DNA of 64,000 nucleotides from Haloplanus vescus (GTDB lineage: Archaea; Halobacteriota; Halobacteria; Halobacteriales; Haloferacaceae): assembly GCF_900107665.1 (NCBI RefSeq), contig NZ_FNQT01000001.1, positions 908,398 to 972,397 of the forward strand, written 5' to 3'. The notes beneath the pieces are model-generated. The model was not told the origin of the DNA. It saw only the letters and a list, made by a program, of their open reading frames with translations, and made no database searches. The translations under genes and the position numbers were made by a program. Shown piece after piece: positions 1 through 7,597 of the stretch. The stretch's first letter is position 1; the number at the start of each line of letters is the position of its first letter.

Positions 1-227
1 GAGAGGGGACGGCGGCGCAGTTCGGCGCCAGCGCGCTCCCGACGGCCCACCTCGGCCTCGTCGTCGGCGCGTACGTCCTCTGGCTAGCCGTCGCGCTCAC
101 CGTCCTCTCGGTCGGGTTGACGCGCGGCCTCGACCGGACGCTCGTCGGGCACCGCGTCGGCGTCGCGCTGTCGCTCGCCACGCTCTGTTACCTCGCGGCG
201 TACGTCGGCGCGGGACTCTTCCTCTGA
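1..227 (+). CDS. TadC-like type II/IV pilus secretion membrane protein, C-terminal end (partial)
   Basis: The gene enters from the left edge; codons are in frame from base 3 and stop at TGA 225-227, giving the last 74 residues. These hold two hydrophobic segments, the first starting LGLVVGAYVLWLAVALTV and the second near LSLATLCYLAAYVGAGLFL, separated by a short basic loop with RGLDR. This pattern fits the C-terminus of archaeal TadC/PilC platform proteins, which anchor the pilus assembly ATPase in the membrane. The assignment leans strongly on the four genes that follow, which in haloarchaea usually sit directly behind tadA-tadC. With so little sequence, another polytopic membrane protein cannot be excluded. 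Confidence 0.6.
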   Translation, partial: EGTAAQFGASALPTAHLGLVVGAYVLWLAVALTVLSVGLTRGLDRTLVGHRVGVALSLATLCYLAAYVGAGLFL

Positions 228-265
228 CCCCGACTTCAAGTAGGGTGACGGGGCCACGCCGGCCC

Positions 266-733
266 ATGCTCGGACCTCCAGTCGACGCGTGGCACGTCTG
301 GCTCGGCCTGTCGCTCGCGGGCGTCGTCCTCGTGGGCGTCGGCGCGACGCTGCCGACGGCGCCGCCGCCCGCCGCAGCGTCGGCCGCCGACACGGTCGAC
401 CGACTAGCGGCGACGGAGCGGTCGGCCACAGCCGAACACCCGCTGGACGCGACGGCGATTCGAATCGGAGCGAGCCGCATCGGCCTGCGAAACGATGCCG
501 GAACGACGCACGCGGCGTTCGCGTTCGGCCCCGTGACACCAGCGACGGGGTCGCAGGCGCTCCGTGCCGTCCTCCGGGGCGCACCGCCGGAGTCGCGGTT
601 CGAAACGGGCGACGCACTCTGCGAGGCCAGCGCCGAGGCCCGCGCGCAGACGCCGCGCTGGCGTCCCGCCGAGGGCCCGCTAATCGTCCGCCACGTCGTC
701 TGGGAGGAGTGTGATGTCACACTCGTCGGCTAG
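266..733 (+). CDS. DUF7283 family protein, pilus-cluster accessory
   Basis: 155 residues. Starts at ATG 266; an in-frame GTG at 245 is less likely because family members begin near the PVDAWHVWLG motif. One N-terminal hydrophobic helix (about residues 8-28, WLGLSLAGVVLVGVGATL) is followed by an Ala-rich linker and a small extracytoplasmic domain with the conserved-looking stretch IRIGASRIGLRNDAGT. The fold and job are unknown. Its place right after a TadC-like gene, and its 20-nt overlap with the next gene, suggest a co-expressed part of a type IV pilus-like complex, perhaps a minor subunit or assembly factor. The family call is from recalled resemblance, the role is inferred. Confidence 0.78.
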   Translation: MLGPPVDAWHVWLGLSLAGVVLVGVGATLPTAPPPAAASAADTVDRLAATERSATAEHPLDATAIRIGASRIGLRNDAGTTHAAFAFGPVTPATGSQALRAVLRGAPPESRFETGDALCEASAEARAQTPRWRPAEGPLIVRHVVWEECDVTLVG

Positions 734-1112
734 GGGACAGGTCGAGCCGACCGCCGCGCTCGTCGTCCTCCTCGCGGTGTGTAGCGCCGTGTCGACGTAC
801 GCGGTCGCACTCGACGGCGCAGGGATGGCAGAACGTCGGAATCTCGCGTCGCCGACGCTCGACCGCGTGACCGACCGACTCGTCACGGGTGGGGTCGCGC
901 ACACGGAGCGACTGGACCGCGCGCAGGACGCGGGACCGAGCGGCTATCGCTGTCGGGTCACGATTGCGGCGGCGGGCGAGCGCTGGAGCGCGGGACCGAC
1001 GCCGCCCAGTCGGCGGAGAGAGGTGGTCGACACGGCGGTCCGTCGGCTCGGCGTTCGGTTGGCTCCGGGACGGGTCCGTCCGGGTCGCGTCCGGGTGGTG
1101 GTGTGGACGTGA
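714..1112 (+). CDS. DUF7285 family protein, pilin-like N-terminus
   Basis: 132 residues from ATG 714, which lies inside the end of the preceding gene. The N-terminus reads SARGQVEPTAALVVLLAVC: a short positive stretch with RGQ, then a Glu and a long hydrophobic helix. This resembles the class III signal peptide of archaeal pilins and pseudopilins (basic residue plus Gly before the cleavage site, then a hydrophobic core). The rest is Arg/Ala/Val-rich with no catalytic motif. It probably is a membrane-anchored pseudopilin-like component of the pilus machine encoded here. Processing by the archaeal prepilin peptidase is inferred and not shown by the sequence alone. Confidence 0.72.
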   Translation: MSHSSARGQVEPTAALVVLLAVCSAVSTYAVALDGAGMAERRNLASPTLDRVTDRLVTGGVAHTERLDRAQDAGPSGYRCRVTIAAAGERWSAGPTPPSRRREVVDTAVRRLGVRLAPGRVRPGRVRVVVWT

Positions 1113-1966
1113 CGAGTACCGTCCTCGACGGCGTGCTCTGTCTCCTCCTCGTTAGCGCCGCGGTGGTGACCGTCACGACGGCGACGCCGCGTGCGCCAGC
1201 GGGCGAGGGGAACGCACCCGCCACGGCTTCGACGCTCGCGACGACGACGGCGTCGGTGAACTACTCTCTCACGCCGAGAACGGAGACGACGAGCGTCGAC
1301 GTGCCGGACGAAGCGAGCGCGTCCGAGCGCACGGCCCACGGGACGCTCGCCGGACTGCTGGCGCGAGCCGCTGTGAGTCGAACGACGGTCGGCGGCGAAC
1401 GCCTGTGGCACGTGGAGGAGGGGTTCGAGCGCGCTGTCGTCCGTGCCGTCCGGGGCGCGATTCGGACCAACCACACCCAAATCACCGCGACGTGGCGTCT
1501 CCATCGCGGCTCGTCGGTGCGTGGCCGAGTTGTAATCGGCGACCCGCCGCCGCGGGGGCGCACGGTCCACGCGGCGACGCTGGAGGCGCCGAGTGGCCTG
1601 CCACCGACGCGAGCCGCTGCCGTGAACGCTGCTCGCGCACGCGGCGCGAACGGGACGGCGGCCGTCGTCGCACGAAGCGTCGTCGACGGCTGGTTCCCAC
1701 CGACCCGAACCCGAATCGCTGCGGGCGAGTCCTCGGCGTCCGCGTCGCTGGTCCGTCACCGCTACCGTCGCGCCGAACAGGTGCTCGGCGTCACGCACTC
1801 GTCCACGCTCGTCGACGGCGGCGTCGACACCGCCAACGACCGACTCGCCACGGCGCTCGCTGGACGGGTCGAACAGGACCTTCGCTCTCGAAACGCATCG
1901 ACGGTCGAGACGGCCGAGACGGTGCGCGTCGGTCACGTGCGAATCGTCGTGAGGACGTGGCCGTGA
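1109..1966 (+). CDS. DUF7284 family protein, pilus-cluster accessory
   Basis: 285 residues from GTG 1109, which forms a GTGA overlap with the stop of the preceding gene; an in-frame GTG at 1103 is the alternative. One N-terminal hydrophobic helix (TVLDGVLCLLLVSAAVVTV) is followed by a Thr/Ala-rich ectodomain carrying NYSLTPR and several N-x-S/T sequons, as expected for a haloarchaeal surface glycoprotein-like domain. No enzyme motif is visible. It overlaps the next gene by four bases, so the four downstream genes are almost certainly translated as a coupled set. Likely an envelope component of the adjacent pilus-like system. Confidence 0.72.
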   Translation: MTSTVLDGVLCLLLVSAAVVTVTTATPRAPAGEGNAPATASTLATTTASVNYSLTPRTETTSVDVPDEASASERTAHGTLAGLLARAAVSRTTVGGERLWHVEEGFERAVVRAVRGAIRTNHTQITATWRLHRGSSVRGRVVIGDPPPRGRTVHAATLEAPSGLPPTRAAAVNAARARGANGTAAVVARSVVDGWFPPTRTRIAAGESSASASLVRHRYRRAEQVLGVTHSSTLVDGGVDTANDRLATALAGRVEQDLRSRNASTVETAETVRVGHVRIVVRTWP

Positions 1967-4900
1967 CTCGCCTCGCCGACGACCGGCGGGCGCGGGTGCC
2001 GTTCGCGCTGGTCGGTGCGCTGTTGCTGGTCGGGGCGGCGACGTTCGGGACGGCGCTCTCGACGCAGGGGCCGTCGCGCATCGACCAAGACGTCGACGTG
2101 GCGATGGAGCGGACAACGGCCGCGACGACGACGGCGTTGCGGTCGGCAGTCGACGACGCAGCGCGCGAGGCGGCCAGCGAGCCGGTGACCGAACCCGCCG
2201 ACACGGCGTACGGACGGCTCCTGAGCCACGACACGCCGTTCCGCGACTCGCTTCGTCTCCGGATCTATCTGGCCGTCGAGGAGGCGTTGGCGTCGACGCA
2301 GTACCGCCGGGGCGACGTGGTCGCCGTCGCGTCGGTGCCGGAAGCGACGACGGTGCCCGAACTCCGGGACGGGATGGCTCGAATCGACGTTCGCGGGGTC
2401 GAGAACGGGACGGCGCTTCGCGTGACCGTCCGGAACCTGACGGTGACCGCTCGGGAGTCAGGACGGGTCGTCGCCCAAGAGCAGCGCACCCGGACGGTGA
2501 CGGTATCGACGCCAGTGCTCGCACTACACGACCGGGCGACGACGTTCGAGACGCGCCTGAATCGCGGCCCGCTCGACGGTCCGGGGCTGGGACGGCGACT
2601 GACCGCGCGTCTCTACCCCGTCGCGTGGACGCGAGGCTGGGGGCAGTACTACGGCGCGCCCATCGCCAACGTCGTCGCGAACCGACACGTCGAGACGTCG
2701 ACGAACGGTGCGGTCCTCGAAACGCAGCGGGCCGTCTTCGGACGGAGCGACCCCGCAGGGAAACGGGCGACCCAGCGTGCGTTCGTCGAACTCGGTGTTC
2801 GAGACTTCACGGCGGCGACGTCTGCAGACAGCGCGTGGGCGGACCGAGTGCTCGCGCGCCCGAATCTGAACCGGAACGCCACGGTCGGGATACCGCGTCG
2901 ACACGAATCGAACGCCTCACCCGACCGGAACGTTTCGGTCGGCGTCGACCCGCTGGCCACACACGCCGCGGCGGGGATGCGAACCGAAGCGCTCCGGTCG
3001 AACCGCTCGCTCAAAGCGGTCTTGCGGGCCGCCTATCGGGTCGAAACGGAGCTTCGAACGGCGCGACGCCAGACACACGACGAGCCACGGCCCGACCCCG
3101 AAGAACCGGGCGAGGAGTGGTCGCTCACCGACGTGAGCGAATCGGCGACGGCGACGGTCGAATCCGGAACTGGCTCGACACCAGCGGTCTACGACGACGA
3201 GCACCGACTCGACGGGTTCGTCCGCGAAGTCACGCTCGAACGCCGAGTGACGTGGCAGTGGAGCCACGAGAACGACACGACGACCACGTCCGCCGAGTGG
3301 ACGGACCGCTACCGAATCGGCGTCACAGTCGTCGGACGATACGCCCCGAACGGCACGGCGCCGGACCGGCCGACGAGTCCCCAATTCGAACGCGGTGGGC
3401 CGCTCGACGGCCCGAACCTCGCGGACGTGGCCGGGAAAGCCGAACGCGTGCTCGTCGAGCGTCGAGGCGGACGGGACGCGGTAGCGACGGCGGCGGCGAC
3501 GGGTGAGTTGAATGCGAGCGGTCGTGTCGTCTACGGTGACCGACCATCGTCGCTTCGACCGTGGACGAACGCGGACCTCGCCACCCTCGCCGAGCGACTC
3601 GACGCAGAGAACGTCTCGGTCGAAGCGGGAGCCCTCGCGACGTACTCGGCGAACCCGCCGAAACGACTCGCTGCGGCCCTTCGCGAGCGTCGGTCGGAAC
3701 TCATCGACGCCCCGGACCGCTACCGCGGGGCCGCCGATAGGGCGCGCGTCGGTGCGCGAGTGGCGCTGATAGACGCGACGATACGCAGGTTGGAGCGGCG
3801 TGCAGCGAGACATAACGCGACGCGACAGCGATTCGACGCGGTGCTCGAAGCGACCGGCGTCGGGTCGGTAGCGACGCTACAGAAAATCCTCGAACGGCGT
3901 GAGACGCCGATGCCGCGGGGGCGGGCGACGATTGCCGGGTCACCGCCGGGCGGCGCCGTCGGCATCGTGCCGCGTGGCTCGCCCTCCTACCTCACCGTGG
4001 CGTCGGTGAGTCACGACCGAGCGACGGGCGTCCCGCCATCCCGCTCGTATCACCCGCTCTCCGCGAAGAACGTCAACCTGTTCGCGACGCCGTACGGCGA
4101 CGCCGCGGACGCGGTGGCGGGAGATGCGTCCAACCGCTCGTCCGGCGTTCGGTTACGGTCGGGGGCGCAGGCCCTGCTCGCGTCGGGGTCGAACGAGTCA
4201 CGTCGCCAGCTCCGAGAATCCGTGGCCGACGGCGTCGGCGTGATTCGGTCGCGTGCGCGGCGAGCCGTCGCGAACGAGACGCGACTCACCCGGTCCGAGG
4301 CGCAGGCGGCGGTCGCAGAGGGAATGGGAGAGTGGGACCGCCCCGCACGCCGGGCGCTGGCGGCGAGCAACGGATCGCTGGCCGAATCCATCGCCGTCGC
4401 CGCCGACGAACGGGCACCGGGGAATGAACCCGGACGCGTCGACCGACTGGAAACGCGTCTCGACGCGACGTTCGCGGCGGCGCGGCGGTCGTCGGCCACG
4501 ACGGTCGACGAGGAGCGAGTCGACGAGACGCTGCGTCGCGTCCAGCAACGACTCGTGACGCGGGCGGCGGAGCGAGGGAGCGCTCGCGTCCGCGAGCGAG
4601 TGAACGAGACGCTGGAGGTCACGCCCGCTGGCCTGCCAGTCGCGCCGGTTCCGGGCTACTGGTACGCGACGGTGAACGTCTGGACCGTCGAGGTCAAGGG
4701 CGCGTACGCTCGCTTCACGCTCCAGACGGACCGCGGAGCGCCGGGGGCGACACCCGAGACGGCGATTCGGTACGTCCGCGACGGCTCCGCGGTCCGGGTC
4801 GACGTGGACGGCGACGGGACGGCCGAACACCTCGGCCGTGACGAGCGCGTCGAGTTCCGGACCGAAACGGTCGTCACGGTAGCCGTACCTCCGTCTCGGA

Positions 4901-5001
4901 GCGGCGTTGGCGACGTGGACGGAAACGCCGACGAACGTTCGGGGACGTGGCCCCAGCCCGGATGCACGTCGTGGTCGGCGGCGTGTAGCGACACAGAGTG
5001 A
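1963..5001 (+). CDS. DUF7286 family protein, large single-span envelope protein
   Basis: 1012 residues from GTG 1963 (GTGA overlap with the gene before). The reading frame is open far upstream, but the overlap and the N-terminal RARVPFALVGALLLVG helix fix the start. After this single hydrophobic helix the protein is almost entirely extracytoplasmic, very rich in Arg/Asp/Thr with many N-x-S/T sequons and long helical-looking stretches. A motif near the C-terminus reads GYWYATVNVWTVEVKGAY, the most ordered-looking part. It is the largest member of the module and may form a scaffold or periplasmic-side collar for the pilus. No known domain is evident. Confidence 0.78.
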   Translation: MTRLADDRRARVPFALVGALLLVGAATFGTALSTQGPSRIDQDVDVAMERTTAATTTALRSAVDDAAREAASEPVTEPADTAYGRLLSHDTPFRDSLRLRIYLAVEEALASTQYRRGDVVAVASVPEATTVPELRDGMARIDVRGVENGTALRVTVRNLTVTARESGRVVAQEQRTRTVTVSTPVLALHDRATTFETRLNRGPLDGPGLGRRLTARLYPVAWTRGWGQYYGAPIANVVANRHVETSTNGAVLETQRAVFGRSDPAGKRATQRAFVELGVRDFTAATSADSAWADRVLARPNLNRNATVGIPRRHESNASPDRNVSVGVDPLATHAAAGMRTEALRSNRSLKAVLRAAYRVETELRTARRQTHDEPRPDPEEPGEEWSLTDVSESATATVESGTGSTPAVYDDEHRLDGFVREVTLERRVTWQWSHENDTTTTSAEWTDRYRIGVTVVGRYAPNGTAPDRPTSPQFERGGPLDGPNLADVAGKAERVLVERRGGRDAVATAAATGELNASGRVVYGDRPSSLRPWTNADLATLAERLDAENVSVEAGALATYSANPPKRLAAALRERRSELIDAPDRYRGAADRARVGARVALIDATIRRLERRAARHNATRQRFDAVLEATGVGSVATLQKILERRETPMPRGRATIAGSPPGGAVGIVPRGSPSYLTVASVSHDRATGVPPSRSYHPLSAKNVNLFATPYGDAADAVAGDASNRSSGVRLRSGAQALLASGSNESRRQLRESVADGVGVIRSRARRAVANETRLTRSEAQAAVAEGMGEWDRPARRALAASNGSLAESIAVAADERAPGNEPGRVDRLETRLDATFAAARRSSATTVDEERVDETLRRVQQRLVTRAAERGSARVRERVNETLEVTPAGLPVAPVPGYWYATVNVWTVEVKGAYARFTLQTDRGAPGATPETAIRYVRDGSAVRVDVDGDGTAEHLGRDERVEFRTETVVTVAVPPSRSGVGDVDGNADERSGTWPQPGCTSWSAACSDTE

Positions 5002-5032
5002 CACTTTTGTCGGCGGGGCGTTGAACCGGCGT

Positions 5033-5458
5033 ATGCTCTACGACGCCGCGGACGAACCGGCGACGCTGACGCCGGCCGAACTCCACGAGGCATACGAGGC
5101 AGAATTACGAGCCGCAATCGAGGGACTGGACGCCGACGCTGTCGCTTCGGAGACGGGGGTGTCGGCGGAGACGATTCGAGCCCTCGCCGCCGGCGAGTCG
5201 CCGTCGCTCACCCTGTCGGAGGCAGCCGCGATTCTCGCGGTGGACGGTCCGGACGCCGACGCCATCGTCCAAGAGGTACGCGACCACCTGCTGATGGGGA
5301 TGACGACCGGCGTCCTCGACGTCGACACCATCGCCTCGAACGTCGACCTCGACCTCTCTGGACAGGAAGTCCAGCAGGCAATCGAGGGGCGAACGCGGAT
5401 GACGCTCGCCGAACTCGCTGCCATCCACAACTACGTCGCGGGGCGGAACGCCCACTGA
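5033..5458 (+). CDS. DUF5791 family protein
   Basis: 141 residues from ATG 5033, starting MLYDAADEP. The protein is acidic, soluble and helical. The region around residues 35-65 (VASETGVSAETIRALAAGE) looks like a helix-turn-helix or Cro-like repeat, followed by SEAAAILAVD; a second related helical unit follows. Families of this kind are annotated only as haloarchaeal conserved proteins. A role in DNA or protein binding is possible, but no partner is evident. It sits 31 nt after the pilus-accessory operon on the same strand and six bases before the next gene, so it may be co-transcribed with either. Confidence 0.75.
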   Translation: MLYDAADEPATLTPAELHEAYEAELRAAIEGLDADAVASETGVSAETIRALAAGESPSLTLSEAAAILAVDGPDADAIVQEVRDHLLMGMTTGVLDVDTIASNVDLDLSGQEVQQAIEGRTRMTLAELAAIHNYVAGRNAH

Positions 5459-5463
5459 TTACC

Positions 5464-6324
5464 GTGCAGGTCGCCATTCTCGGCTGTGGCTACGTGGGCA
5501 TCGAACTCGGGCGCCAGTTGACCGACGCCGGCCACGACGTGGTCGGCGTCCGCCGGTCCGACGCGGGCCTCGAAGCCATCGAAGACGCGGGATTCGACGC
5601 CGTCCGCGCCGACGTGACCGACGCGGCGTCGCTCGACGCCGTCCCGGATGTCGATTGGGTCGTCTACGCCGCCAGCGCGGGTGGTCGCGGGCCGGAGGCG
5701 GCGCGCGCGGCGTACGTCGAGGGGTTGCGGACCGCCGTGGAGACGTTCAGCGAGCGGCCGTCGCCGCCGGACCGCCTCGTCTACACGTCGAGCACGGGCG
5801 TCTACGGCGACCACGACGGTGCGTGGGTTGACGAAGCGACGACGCTGGAGCCAGCGACCGAGCGCCAGCGCGTCCTCGTGGAGGCCGAAGAGATAGCGCT
5901 CGACGGCCCGATAGACGGTACCGTCGTGCGGTTCGGTGGCCTCTACGGTCCGGACCGCTACCGCCTGGACTACTATCTCGACGGCCCGGTGACGGAGGGG
6001 TATCTCAACTCGATTCACCGCGACGATGCCGCCGGCGTCGTCGCGCATCTGCTCACCACGGACCAGGGCCGCGACGACGTGGTGTTGGCCGTCGACGACG
6101 AACCCGTCTCGAAGTGGGCCTTCGCCGACTGGCTGGCCGACGAGTGCGGCGTCGACCGGCCGCCCAAGGAGACGGTCGAAGAGCGTGGCGACGACGCGAG
6201 TCGGCGGGTGCGAGCGAGCAAGCGATGCATCAACGACCGCTTGCACGCGGTCGGATACGACCTCCAGTATCCGACGGTCTGGGCGGGGTATCGCTCCGCA
6301 ATCCACGCGTTCCGGTCGGCGTGA
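5464..6324 (+). CDS. NAD(P)-dependent epimerase/dehydratase (SDR family)
   Basis: 286 residues from GTG 5464. The N-terminus carries the Rossmann dinucleotide-binding motif ILGCGYVGIELGRQL (GxGxxG), and the strand-ending acid region is replaced by VRRSDAG, suggesting NADP preference. Further on, VYTSSTGVYGDHDGAW matches the SDR active-site region, where Ser and the Tyr of GVYG take part, although the usual YxxxK is not obvious. FGGLYGPDR is a typical sugar-epimerase motif. It is therefore an extended or atypical SDR of nucleotide-sugar or related chemistry; the substrate is unknown. It starts five bases after the stop of the DUF5791 gene. Confidence 0.82.
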   Translation: MQVAILGCGYVGIELGRQLTDAGHDVVGVRRSDAGLEAIEDAGFDAVRADVTDAASLDAVPDVDWVVYAASAGGRGPEAARAAYVEGLRTAVETFSERPSPPDRLVYTSSTGVYGDHDGAWVDEATTLEPATERQRVLVEAEEIALDGPIDGTVVRFGGLYGPDRYRLDYYLDGPVTEGYLNSIHRDDAAGVVAHLLTTDQGRDDVVLAVDDEPVSKWAFADWLADECGVDRPPKETVEERGDDASRRVRASKRCINDRLHAVGYDLQYPTVWAGYRSAIHAFRSA

Positions 6325-6365
6325 ATTCCGTCGGGAGCGCGACGACGTAACAGGAGAATACTCTT

Positions 6366-6383
6366 CCGACTCGCCCGAGTCGG
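6366..6383. promoter_or_regulatory. 8-bp inverted repeat just upstream of the DHH gene
   Basis: CCGACTCG and CGAGTCGG are exact reverse complements separated by CC, ending 7 nt before ATG 6391. It could be an operator or a hairpin in the short leader. A match of this size is expected about once by chance in a window this long, so support is weak. Confidence 0.3.
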
Positions 6384-6390
6384 CACGAGT

Positions 6391-7548
6391 ATGTCAGTCG
6401 CCGCCGACGATGTCGTTCGCCGTGCGGTGGCGTTCGCGCAGTCGCATCCGGAGTTGCTGGCGGCGCTCTTGGTCACGCTGGTCGTTCTGGTCGGCGGCGG
6501 CTACGTCATGCATCGGTTGTCGCGGCCGCGCGGTGTCAGGTTCGCGGCGATGCTGGCGGAGTACGACGACGTGTCGGTGCTCACGCATCCGAACCCCGAC
6601 CCGGACGCGATGGCGGCAGCCATGGGCGTCGCCTCGCTGGCCGAGCAGGTGGGGACGGCCGCAACGATTCAGTTTTCGGGCCAGATTCGCCACCAAGAGA
6701 ACCGGGCGTTTCGGAACGTCCTCGAAGCCGAACTGAACCCAATCGAGCGAGCGGAGGATCTGACGTCGCAGACGGTCGTACTCGTCGACCACAACGAGCC
6801 ACGGGGCTTCGCCGGGTCGGAGACGGTTCGCCCCGTCGCCGTCGTCGACCACCACCCCGGCGAGGGACGCGGCGAGGCGTTCACCGACGTTCGGACCAGT
6901 TACGGCGCCTGTTCGAGCGTGATCGCGGAGTATTTCGACGACCTCGACGCGACACCGGTGCCGCCGGAGAACCACGAGAGCGAAATCGACTCGACGTACG
7001 TCGTCCCCTCACGGGTCGCGACGGGACTGTTTTTCGGGATTCTCACCGACACGAACCGACTCACCTCGGGCATCCACGCCGCCGATTTCGACGCGAGTCG
7101 GTTCCTCTCCCCCGGCGTCGACGAGAGCCTCCTCGACCGAATCGCCAACCCGCAGGTGAGCGCGGAGACGCTGGAAATCAAGGCGACCGCCATCCGCGAA
7201 CGCGAGGTAGAGGGCGCCTTCGCCATCAGCAACGTGGGTGCGGTGTCGAACGTGGACGCGATTCCACAGGCGGTCGACGAACTCATCTTGCTCGAAGGCG
7301 TCACCGCGGCCATCGTCTACGGCACCCGAGACGGGATGCTCTATCTCTCGGGGCGGTCCCGCGACGACCGAGTTCACATGGGGCGGGCCATCGAATCGGC
7401 GCTGTCGGACGTGCCGAACGCGAGCGGTGGCGGCCACGCCCGAATGGGCGGGGGACAGGTCCCGATCGACGACGACGACTTCGTCTGGCCGGCCCGGAAA
7501 ACGACACTGACCGACCGCCTCTGGCGGGCGCTCGAAGGCGACCTGTGA
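6391..7548 (+). CDS. Membrane-anchored DHH/DHHA1 phosphoesterase
   Basis: 385 residues from ATG 6391. A hydrophobic helix at about residues 24-44 (ALLVTLVVLVGGGYVM) anchors the protein; the DHH domain follows, with HPNPDPDAMAAAMG (metal site I), VLVDHNE, VVDHHPGEG (the DHH signature) and a DTNRL motif. The C-terminal DHHA1 part ends with GGGHARMGGGQV. DHH-DHHA1 enzymes hydrolyse nucleic-acid ends, pAp/nanoRNA or cyclic dinucleotides such as c-di-AMP. The membrane anchor with no PAS or GGDEF domain makes it a minimal GdpP-like arrangement, but the substrate cannot be read from the sequence. A short palindrome precedes the start codon. Confidence 0.88.
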   Translation: MSVAADDVVRRAVAFAQSHPELLAALLVTLVVLVGGGYVMHRLSRPRGVRFAAMLAEYDDVSVLTHPNPDPDAMAAAMGVASLAEQVGTAATIQFSGQIRHQENRAFRNVLEAELNPIERAEDLTSQTVVLVDHNEPRGFAGSETVRPVAVVDHHPGEGRGEAFTDVRTSYGACSSVIAEYFDDLDATPVPPENHESEIDSTYVVPSRVATGLFFGILTDTNRLTSGIHAADFDASRFLSPGVDESLLDRIANPQVSAETLEIKATAIREREVEGAFAISNVGAVSNVDAIPQAVDELILLEGVTAAIVYGTRDGMLYLSGRSRDDRVHMGRAIESALSDVPNASGGGHARMGGGQVPIDDDDFVWPARKTTLTDRLWRALEGDL

Positions 7549-7597
7549 CCGACTGCGCAATCACTAAGTCGCCGGATGTGGGCGACATGGACGGACG

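Noticed and set aside
1405-1962. Upstream extension of the DUF7286 frame
   Set aside because: Arg-rich residues unlike the protein's own N-terminus; GTG 1963 with the GTGA overlap is the better start.
944-2524. A 526-codon open frame opposite the pilus accessory genes
   Set aside because: It is Arg-rich shadow sequence opposite DUF7285/7284/7286, which carry the hydrophobic helices and overlapping junctions expected of real genes.
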